Shown: positions 29,712 through 36,228 of the stretch, piece after piece
Numbering within the stretch: the stretch's first letter is position 1
Layout of the letters: every line of letters begins with the position of its first letter
NCBI GenBank assembly: GCA_937920495.1
Contig: CALEUQ010000027.1
Coordinates: forward strand, 32,842 to 96,841
Direction: 5' to 3'
Length of the DNA stretch: 64,000 bases
From: an uncultured bacterium
GTDB lineage: Bacteria; Spirochaetota; UBA4802; UB4802
Notes under the pieces: generated by a model
Database searches by the model: none
What the model was told of the DNA's origin: nothing
Seen by the model: only the letters and a program-made list of their open reading frames with translations
Translations under genes and position numbers: made by a program

Positions 29712-30695
29712 TTATTCCATTAAGCTAAAAAGTTTTTCTACTAAAACATCGGTATTATATCCTGTCAATGATGATATAGGTAATACCGTATATTTTTCTT
29801 TTTCAAGAAGCTCAATGCGCTTGTTTAAAGCCGCTGCATCTGCCATATCACTTTTTGTCATAAGTATCATTGATGTCCTTTGCGGCAACTCTTTATTATA
29901 GGTTGACAACTCTTCTTTTAACAGCAAAAGCGTATACAGTGGGTCTGCATCAATAGCCTCAATGCAGAATAAAATAATTTGTACACGCTCAATATGCTGC
30001 AAAAACGACAGCCCCAGACCTAGCCCCTTATGTGCTCCTTCAATAATTCCCGGGATATCTGCTATTTTAATTATTCGTTCCCCCCGTTCAATGACGCCCA
30101 AATTTGGTACAAGTGTAGTAAAAGGATAATCGGCAATCTTTGGCTGCGCATTGGTGATAGCTTTCAGTAAGGTTGATTTGCCCACATTAGGAAGTCCAAC
30201 TAATCCCACATCAGCTATCAATTTAAGATTAAGTAGCACCACACGCTCCTGGCCAGGCATACCCGGCTGCGCAAACCGTGGTGCCTGATGAGTTGCTGTT
30301 TTAAAAAATGCATTCCCTTTGCCACCCATGCCGCCTTTAGCCACACACACCATATCACCTTCATTCACAAGGTCGGCTAAAATTTCACCGGTTTCTGCAT
30401 CCAGTACCTGTGTTCCTGCCGGAACTTTGATAATCAGGTCCTGCCCATCCTGTCCATGGCGGTTCTGGCCCATTCCAAAACCACCATTCTGGGCTTTGTA
30501 TACTCTATCCTTAAAAAGATGCCCTAAATTATAATATCCCTGCCAGGCCTGTATGATGACATCACCACCTTTACCTCCATCCCCTCCGTCAGGGCCTCCC
30601 TTTGGTATATACTTCTCTCTCCTGAATGAAACAGCACCAGCGCCACCTTTTCCTGCACGCACTTTTATTACTATGTTATCTTTAAATTTTGCCAC
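29712..30695 (-). CDS. obg: GTPase Obg/CgtA
   Basis: 327 aa. Ribosome-associated GTPase in 50S assembly and stress control. N-terminal glycine-rich Obg fold (GGDGGKGGDVIIQA, GGMGGKGN), then a G domain with GLPNVGKSTLL, DIPGIIEGAH and MTKSD. No long C-terminal OCT domain, as in Gram-negative-type Obg. GTG start with AGG upstream. In many bacteria obg follows rplU-rpmA; here a repeat-filled gap and a terminator separate them. Confidence 0.95.
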   Translation of the reverse strand: MAKFKDNIVIKVRAGKGGAGAVSFRREKYIPKGGPDGGDGGKGGDVIIQAWQGYYNLGHLFKDRVYKAQNGGFGMGQNRHGQDGQDLIIKVPAGTQVLDAETGEILADLVNEGDMVCVAKGGMGGKGNAFFKTATHQAPRFAQPGMPGQERVVLLNLKLIADVGLVGLPNVGKSTLLKAITNAQPKIADYPFTTLVPNLGVIERGERIIKIADIPGIIEGAHKGLGLGLSFLQHIERVQIILFCIEAIDADPLYTLLLLKEELSTYNKELPQRTSMILMTKSDMADAAALNKRIELLEKEKYTVLPISSLTGYNTDVLVEKLFSLME

Positions 30696-30799
30696 TGTAG
30701 TACCTGTTTAGTATAATGCTTTTATTATCAGGATAGCTCATTATATTTGTCGTACATGAAAATAGAGTATTATATTGCCATTACTCATTCCAAATGCAT

Positions 30800-30893
30800 A
30801 AGATTTCTCGTCGCTTCGTTCCTCGAAATGACAAAAAAAGCTTCACCACTCGAAATGGCGAGAAGGATGTTTCGCTTCTCGAAATGACATTTC
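30800..30893. repeat. GTCATTTCGAG-type intergenic repeat cluster, copy A
   Basis: Starts with a 34-bp unit (30800-30833) that differs from 55772-55805 at a single base. Further ACTCGAAATG / CTCGAAATGACA units follow. The cluster at 55772-55880 shares a second block, AAGCTTCACCACTCGAAATG. Such units commonly fill intergenic DNA in diverse bacterial genomes. Confidence 0.8.
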
Positions 30894-30927
30894 TTGTTTT
30901 GTCATTTCTTATGCTAAAACCCACCTT

Positions 30928-30966
30928 CTCCCTTCTCCTTGCAAAGGAGAGGGGTCGGGGTGAAGT
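30928..30966. repeat. CTCCTTGCAAAGGAG hairpin repeat
   Basis: TCTCCTT-GCA-AAGGAGA hairpin (30934-30950) followed by GGGGTCGGGGTGAAG, a sequence type often dispersed in intergenic DNA. Only one copy seen in this window. Confidence 0.5.
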
Positions 30967-30984
30967 GAATATAACATTCCAAAT

Positions 30985-31024
30985 AAAAAAAGCTTATATT
31001 GTTACAATACAATACAAGCTTTTA
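30985..31024 (-). terminator. Terminator of the rplU-prp-rpmA transcript
   Basis: Read on minus: AAAAGCTT and AAGCTTTTTTT arms enclosing TATTG/CAATA pairs, ending in a run of Ts, about 35 bp past the rpmA stop. Confidence 0.75.
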
Positions 31025-31059
31025 TAATTATAGCTGTAGATATTTGAGTATATTTTACA

Positions 31060-31320
31060 TTACGCCTGAACAGGATATACTGATACCTTTTTTCTTTCCT
31101 TATCAAGCCGCTCAAATTTGACTATTCCGTCAGTAACTGCAAAGAGAGTATCATCACTCCCGCGTTTAACATTAATTCCGGGATGCAATTTGGTTCCTCT
31201 CTGGCGTACTATTATCGAGCCACTTTTTATAAACTGGCCGCCAAATACCTTTACTCCCAGGCGTTGTGACCTGGAATCTCTACCGTTTCGTGATGAACCG
31301 CCACCTTTTTTATGTGCCAT
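31060..31320 (-). CDS. rpmA: 50S ribosomal protein L27
   Basis: 86 aa. Its N-terminus reaches the peptidyl-transferase centre. It begins [20 protein letters not shown], the mature-type N-terminus; an in-frame TGA four codons upstream of the ATG excludes the N-terminal extension that Prp cleaves in Firmicutes. GAGGTG RBS is 5 nt from ATG. Third gene of rplU-prp-rpmA. Confidence 0.97.
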   Translation of the reverse strand: MAHKKGGGSSRNGRDSRSQRLGVKVFGGQFIKSGSIIVRQRGTKLHPGINVKRGSDDTLFAVTDGIVKFERLDKERKKVSVYPVQA

Positions 31321-31360
31321 ATATTCACCTCATTATCTCAGTTATTGTCGTTATATTAAT

Positions 31361-31714
31361 TTACTCATTTATAGTCACATGTACAAACTCAGGATATTGT
31401 TTACTGATCTCATGTAATCCAATGATAAAAACGCTTACTATACTTTCGCAACGAATCTTCTTTTCATCATCAAGACTAACAAAATTTACCGAAAATTCCA
31501 GCAATCCCCCCTGTTGATTAATATTATGAGCTATCTCATAATATTCCAGAGCCATAGCAACCGATTGCGATAATGTCGAAACAGCTGCACATACTATATC
31601 GTTACCTTTTGATGCCTGCCCTGAATGCCCCGATACACTTACAGAACATACCGTTCCGGATACAGCAATATGGTTGTTTTTAACGCGTATTCCCTGTAAT
31701 GCGATAGTAATCAC
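31361..31714 (-). CDS. prp: Prp-family cysteine protease
   Basis: 117 aa. Prp proteases remove an N-terminal extension of L27 in Firmicutes. The conserved dyad region is present: SGHSG with His30 and NDIVCAAVS with Cys42, 12 residues apart as in known Prp. The GTG start overlaps the rplU TAG by one base, so translation is coupled. An ACTATCGC word lies in the first codons (31701-31708). The neighbouring L27 has no extension to cleave, so the substrate here is unclear. Confidence 0.88.
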   Translation of the reverse strand: MITIALQGIRVKNNHIAVSGTVCSVSVSGHSGQASKGNDIVCAAVSTLSQSVAMALEYYEIAHNINQQGGLLEFSVNFVSLDDEKKIRCESIVSVFIIGLHEISKQYPEFVHVTINE

Positions 31715-32028
31715 TATTTAACTGACATATCTACAATAGTAATGCTTGTATACGGTTGCTTGTGTCCTATTGTTCTGGTGTAATTTTTTCGTTTCTTAAA
31801 TTTTATACCACGCACTTTCTTGCCACGAACAACACCACCAACTTTAGCTTGTATCTGAACATTTGATAAATATGGCTGACCAACTAAAACCCTGTCGCCA
31901 TCAACGAGCATCATTACTTTATCGATAGCAACTGTTTCATCATCTTTTGCTTCAAGAAGGTCAACAGCTATGGTTTTATTCTTTTCCACTTTATATTGCT
32001 TCCCGGCTATTTCAACTATTGCGTACAT
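31714..32028 (-). CDS. rplU: 50S ribosomal protein L21
   Basis: 104 aa, normal length: MYAIVEIAGKQYKVEKN start, GKKVRGIKFKKRKNYTR near the C-terminus. The start is set by GGAGAA 5 nt before the ATG at 32028; ten extra upstream codons in frame are not part of the protein. Lies 65 bp downstream of a tRNA gene and is probably in the same transcript. Confidence 0.96.
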   Translation of the reverse strand: MYAIVEIAGKQYKVEKNKTIAVDLLEAKDDETVAIDKVMMLVDGDRVLVGQPYLSNVQIQAKVGGVVRGKKVRGIKFKKRKNYTRTIGHKQPYTSITIVDMSVK

Positions 32029-32093
32029 ACACTTCTCCCGCATTTTTTCAAATTGCACTACATAATAACAATGGGAGACAATGCTCCCTGTAT

Positions 32094-32167
32094 TGGGCCC
32101 ACAGGGATTCGAACCCCGGACCTACTGATTATGAGTCAGCCGCTCTAACCTGCTGAGCTATGGGCCC
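32094..32167 (-). tRNA. tRNA with CAU anticodon, probably tRNA-Ile2 (lysidine-modified)
   Basis: 74 nt, CCA not encoded. Full cloverleaf: acceptor GGGCCCA/TGGGCCC, D arm GCTC/GAGC, anticodon stem GCTGA/TCAGT with loop CTCATAA, and T arm CGGGG-TTCGAAT-CCCTG. The CAU anticodon could be Met or Ile2. Acceptor pairs C4-G69 and C5-G68, known recognition features for TilS, favour Ile2. A TTGACA -35 lies upstream at 32204-32209. Confidence 0.9.
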
Positions 32168-32174
32168 CTGTGAA

Positions 32175-32209
32175 ATGACAAAATAATAATAACAGCATTA
32201 TTATGTCAA
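32175..32209 (-). promoter_or_regulatory. Promoter candidate for tRNA-CAU/rplU operon
   Basis: On minus: TTGACA (32209-32204) and an AT-rich -10 (TATTAT or TATTTT, 15-18 bp downstream). The spacing is not decisive. Confidence 0.5.
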
Positions 32210-32430
32210 TAAAATTAAAAACTATAACAATATATTTTTAAAATTTATGAAGAAAATGCACGACTTATTCCTTACACGACTTATTCCTTAAATAAAATTT
32301 GTGAACATAATAAACATATTAGTGTACACCTTTTTATTAACGAAATATTTTTAATAAATTATTAGTGAACAAAATGTAAAAGTTAGTTATAGAACGATAA
32401 AACGATAATAAGAAAGAACTATATACTCCC

Positions 32431-32459
32431 TATTATATTCAACTCTGTTGAATATAATA
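32431..32459. terminator. Perfect 13-bp AT-rich hairpin downstream of the 183-aa gene
   Basis: TATTATATTCAAC-TCT-GTTGAATATAATA, 3-nt loop. No T-tract follows on minus. It may stabilise the 3' end of the 32551-33102 transcript or act as a weak terminator. Confidence 0.4.
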
Positions 32460-32550
32460 TAATATAACCAATCAATTTTTTCTAAAAATTTGTTGTATCA
32501 GGCTTTATGCCACTAACAAAATACGGTAGTTGTAAAGAAGCTTATCCATG

Positions 32551-33102
32551 TTAATTCTTTGCAATATAGGGACTGGAAGATTTTAGAGCTCCAAAGTAAA
32601 ACTGTTTTTCATTAATTTCAATGGCATCATTATATGCTTCAACAATGCCAACCACATGAATGAGTGCACCAACAACAAATAATAACCCCGATAGTATGAG
32701 CCGTGATTTTCTCTGAGTGGAAGAATCTGTTTTAATCAAAGCTACATATAGATAATATGCAGAAACAGAATATGCAGTAGCGGTTAACAGGCAAAAGCCC
32801 GCTGCCTTAAGATCATTGCGCAAATATACGTGCCCTCCACCAGGAACTATCAATGACAACAAGCATGCAAGCCTTGGGTCCTTCTGCATGGTGGGTGATT
32901 CTTCACGGCGTTCCTGTGCTTTTTTGGAAAATTCATCCTGAAAAGGTACATCCTTATATTTTTTTCCGGCATCGGATTCTATTGTTTGTGCCATCAGTGG
33001 ATAACCAATAAAATTTATGGTAAGCGTCATAACTACTATTGCTGCAATAAACTTAACAAAAGTACAACATACTATAATTCCTTTCCCATTGGTATGTACC
33101 AT
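32551..33102 (-). CDS. Small membrane protein with TM2/DUF5683-like segment
   Basis: 183 aa. N-terminal signal or membrane anchor (about residues 14-37), a charged linker, then DPRLACLLSLIVPGGGHVYLR, the P-x-A-x-LLSL-x-PG-G-x-Y pattern of TM2/DUF5683-type membrane proteins, followed by two further hydrophobic helices. The family resemblance is by motif only and the function is unknown. Downstream of the GGDEF gene on the same strand, with a 122-bp gap. Confidence 0.55.
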   Translation of the reverse strand: MVHTNGKGIIVCCTFVKFIAAIVVMTLTINFIGYPLMAQTIESDAGKKYKDVPFQDEFSKKAQERREESPTMQKDPRLACLLSLIVPGGGHVYLRNDLKAAGFCLLTATAYSVSAYYLYVALIKTDSSTQRKSRLILSGLLFVVGALIHVVGIVEAYNDAIEINEKQFYFGALKSSSPYIAKN

Positions 33103-33224
33103 AACCTATAACCCTTTTTTATTATTTATTGTTATACAATTACATATGCATGCACATAATACCCAACAATACTTTATTATATGTGCATATAATAAAAAAA
33201 GTCAACTATTATTCTTGTTATTTA

Positions 33225-34310
33225 TTATTTATCCGAAAGCAACACTGTTGTTCTATTGCGGCCCTGCTCTTTAGAAATATATAATGCTTTATCAGCACGT
33301 TCTATAATATTCTTTGTTGATATATCGATAGCAGGATTGAATTGCGTTATACCCAGCGAAACTGTCACAGAAAGCTTTTTTCTTTTATACATAACATAGG
33401 AATTTTGAACTGATAGCCTGATACGTTCAGCCACTTTAAATGCTTCGTTAATATCAGTATGTGGCAATATTACAGCAAATTCCTCACCACCATATCGTGC
33501 TGCAATATCGCTTTGCCGCACAGAATTGGAAAGAACAGATGCAACATTTTTCAATACCATATCACCACAGCTATGTCCATACGTATCATTGAAATTTTTA
33601 AAATGATCAATATCCATCATTATTAATGACAGAGGAAGGGTACTTCTTAACGATTTTTCGCGTTCTTCCATTAATGCTGTCTGAAAATAATGGTGAATTT
33701 TAAGCTTTGTCATCATATCGGTTGTTGCAAGCTCATATAGATACGCATTCTGAATAGCAATACCAGCTAAAGAAGCTATATTCAACATATACTCTTTATC
33801 AGATTCACTAAAATTCTTTTGATTTATCCTGTCAGCAAGCACAATTATTCCATTCAGGGTGCCCTTGCCCTTTAACGGGACAATTAATGATGGGTTTAAT
33901 CTGATAAAAGTATCCAGAGAAGGCTCATCAGGCAATAATTCTTTTAATTCTTCCAGGGTATAGCACCGGAAATTGGCATCAAGAAATTGAATTAATTTTG
34001 AATTTGTAGGAATTACATATTCAATTTTATGGTCTATTTCAAAGCCTTTATAGTTTCTATGTAATACAAATTCCTGCCGGTCGATGCTTCTGTGTGTAAA
34101 AATACCAGCCTTTAAAAGCTGCATCTGCCCCATACAGGTTAAAAGAATTGAATCAATAAGAACGTTATAATCTAATGTTGAATTTAATCCCTTGCTTATT
34201 TCTATAAGCTGCTTTAGATCATAGATCTTCCGCTCATATTGCTCTATTTCAATTGGTAATTTTATATCTTCATGATATAATGAGAGGTCATCGTTCATGT
34301 ATTTCACCAT
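33225..34310 (-). CDS. GAF-GGDEF diguanylate cyclase
   Basis: 361 aa, no transmembrane segment. Short coiled coil, a GAF-like sensor domain (about 40-195), then a GGDEF domain with DHFKNFNDTYGH and the active-site loop RYGGEEFA. Should make c-di-GMP from two GTP; no RxxD inhibitory site is evident just before GGEEF. It starts immediately after the hisA stop codon. A PilZ-like protein lies at 39.6 kb. The start could instead be the ATG four codons later, which has GGTG upstream. Confidence 0.88.
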   Translation of the reverse strand: MVKYMNDDLSLYHEDIKLPIEIEQYERKIYDLKQLIEISKGLNSTLDYNVLIDSILLTCMGQMQLLKAGIFTHRSIDRQEFVLHRNYKGFEIDHKIEYVIPTNSKLIQFLDANFRCYTLEELKELLPDEPSLDTFIRLNPSLIVPLKGKGTLNGIIVLADRINQKNFSESDKEYMLNIASLAGIAIQNAYLYELATTDMMTKLKIHHYFQTALMEEREKSLRSTLPLSLIMMDIDHFKNFNDTYGHSCGDMVLKNVASVLSNSVRQSDIAARYGGEEFAVILPHTDINEAFKVAERIRLSVQNSYVMYKRKKLSVTVSLGITQFNPAIDISTKNIIERADKALYISKEQGRNRTTVLLSDK

Positions 34311-35030
34311 TTAACCACACAATTTAATAGCATTGTGCAAATCTATCCTTCCATCATATATCGCTTTACCAACAATACAACCTTTTAATCCCAAAATTTC
34401 ATATTTTTTTAACTTTTCCAGATCTTCTATAGCCGAAACACCACCCGACGCAATGAGAGCTATACCAGAGATCTCAGATAAAATTTTCTCTATGGACTTG
34501 AAATTTGGCCCCTGCAGCATCCCATCAGTAGCTATATCTGTATAAATGATCTCAGAGATGCCAATACTTTGAAGCTCCTTTATACATGTAATAGCATTCA
34601 TGTCAATTATTTTTTTCCAGCCATGTGTTGCAATTTTTAAATCTTTGGCATCCACACCTGCAATAATATATTCTTTAAAGCGTTCAGCTATTTCCCTGAA
34701 CGTATCTTCTATTAGAATGGTCCCAATAATAATGCGTTCTATTCCTTCATCCAGATACATCTTTATTGCAGTTTCGGTTCGTATTCCTCCACCTATCTCA
34801 ATGGGGATTGAAACTGCTCTGGCTATTTTCTTTACTATATGCATATTGACGGGTTGTCCTTCAAATGCTCCATCAAGATCAACAACATGTATCAGTTGTG
34901 CCCCAGCTGCTTCAAACTGCTTTGCTATACTCTCAGGATCATACGAATAGACTGTTTCCTGCAAAGGGTCTCCCTGCACCAGGCGAACACATCGGCCTTC
35001 TTTTAAATCAATGGCAGGTATTACGAGCAT
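34311..35030 (-). CDS. hisA: HisA, ProFAR isomerase
   Basis: 239 aa TIM barrel. Isomerises ProFAR to PRFAR in histidine synthesis. Catalytic Asp8 in IPAIDLKEG and Asp in YTDIATDGM, with phosphate-binding GGGIRT and ASGGVS loops. GAGG is 5 nt before ATG. Overlaps hisH by 10 nt. Confidence 0.96.
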   Translation of the reverse strand: MLVIPAIDLKEGRCVRLVQGDPLQETVYSYDPESIAKQFEAAGAQLIHVVDLDGAFEGQPVNMHIVKKIARAVSIPIEIGGGIRTETAIKMYLDEGIERIIIGTILIEDTFREIAERFKEYIIAGVDAKDLKIATHGWKKIIDMNAITCIKELQSIGISEIIYTDIATDGMLQGPNFKSIEKILSEISGIALIASGGVSAIEDLEKLKKYEILGLKGCIVGKAIYDGRIDLHNAIKLCG

Positions 35031-35629
35031 GCTAACCTCACAAAATTTTCAATCATTCGCAGGCCATAGGTATGGCTTTTTTCAGGATGAAATTGTGTTG
35101 CTATACAATTCCCTTTACCAACAATACTTGCAAATTCCACTGAATACTGCGTTTGCCCTATTATCCATGAACTATCACGTACTACTGGATAATATGTGTG
35201 AATAAAGTAAAAGTAACTGTGTGACGGTATTCCATCAAGTACCGGATGATGTTGTTTAAAAACAACCTGATTCCATCCCATATGTGGCACTTTTAAATCA
35301 GTGGTAAATCGTACCACATTACCAGGTATTATGTCAAGCCCCTTATGGTAACCAAACTCCTGACTGCTGGTAAACAATAGCTGATACCCCAGGCATATTC
35401 CAAAAAAATAACCACCACCCTTTATAAAATCAACAAGCGGCTGTACCCAACCCAACCTGGTTAAATTCTCCATTGCATGCCCAAATGCACCATCCCCGGG
35501 CATTATCAGCGCCTTTGATGTAGCAATGCTGGCGGGGTCAGAGCTTATACAAACATCGCTGGTATATTTTTCTACTGCCTTCACTACCGAACGCAGGTTG
35601 CCCATACCATAATCGATCACTGTAATCAT
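35021..35629 (-). CDS. hisH: HisH, glutaminase subunit of IGP synthase
   Basis: 202 aa class I glutamine amidotransferase. Nucleophile Cys in GICLGYQ and the His/Glu pair in QFHPEKS. Supplies ammonia to HisF, which is not encoded in this window. Overlaps hisB by 4 nt and hisA by 10 nt. Confidence 0.95.
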   Translation of the reverse strand: MITVIDYGMGNLRSVVKAVEKYTSDVCISSDPASIATSKALIMPGDGAFGHAMENLTRLGWVQPLVDFIKGGGYFFGICLGYQLLFTSSQEFGYHKGLDIIPGNVVRFTTDLKVPHMGWNQVVFKQHHPVLDGIPSHSYFYFIHTYYPVVRDSSWIIGQTQYSVEFASIVGKGNCIATQFHPEKSHTYGLRMIENFVRLACS

Positions 35630-36210
35630 AGAACACCTTTTGTGGAAGGGATGATGGAGCTATTGCCAATTGCATACGCCCTGTAAAGTGCCAACCCTGC
35701 AGCCTTGAATATTGACTCGTGAATATGGTGTCTGTTGTCGCCATATAATTGCTGAATATGCAAGGTTATCTGCGCATTAAGAGCAAAGGCTTTGAAAAAT
35801 TCTAATGTTAACTCTTCACTGTATGTGTGTATCAGCCCGGTTAACTTTTCACCTTTGTATACAAAATACCCTCTTCCGGATATATCAACAATTACACTAC
35901 TGCAGGCTTCATCCATAGGTACTATCGCCTGCCCAAACCGCATAATTCCCTGTTTATCGCCCAGAGCCTTCTGGAAAGCTTTGCCCAAGCATATACCGGT
36001 ATCTTCTATTGTGTGATGCGCATCAACATCTAAATCACCCTTTGCATATAGCTCAATGCTCATTCTTCCAAACGCTGCAAAAAGTGTCAGCATATGGTTA
36101 AAAAAACCTATTCCTGTATCTATATTGCCTGATTGTGTAGTATCCAACAATAACTTCAATGCAATGTCGGTTTCTTTTGTTTTGCGCTCAATATGTGCAG
36201 ACCGTTCCAT
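35626..36210 (-). CDS. hisB: HisB, imidazoleglycerol-phosphate dehydratase
   Basis: 194 aa, the monofunctional form. Metal-binding DAHHTIED and the second HHIHES motif are present. AGGAG is 9 nt before ATG. Starts 18 nt after the preceding barrel gene stops, so it may share that transcript. Confidence 0.95.
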   Translation of the reverse strand: MERSAHIERKTKETDIALKLLLDTTQSGNIDTGIGFFNHMLTLFAAFGRMSIELYAKGDLDVDAHHTIEDTGICLGKAFQKALGDKQGIMRFGQAIVPMDEACSSVIVDISGRGYFVYKGEKLTGLIHTYSEELTLEFFKAFALNAQITLHIQQLYGDNRHHIHESIFKAAGLALYRAYAIGNSSIIPSTKGVL

Positions 36211-36228
36211 TGGTATATTCTCCTGTAT

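Larger units (their letters stand above)
30696..31059. other. 364-bp intergenic region filled with dispersed repeats and a terminator
   Basis: Between rpmA and obg. Holds the CTCGAAATGAC-type repeats (30800-30893), a CTCCTTGCAAAGGAG hairpin repeat and the rpmA terminator. Short frames across it translate repeat sequence and are not genes. Confidence 0.7.
32168..32550. other. 383-bp AT-rich intergenic region with hairpin and short direct repeat
   Basis: Holds the tRNA promoter, a tandem pair of ACGACTTATTCCTTA (about 32261-32292) and a perfect 13-bp hairpin (32431-32459). No gene seen. Confidence 0.6.

Noticed and set aside
30794..31027. 77-codon frame beginning MHKISRRFVPRND
   Set aside because: It is a translation of the dispersed repeat; such frames are common artefacts.
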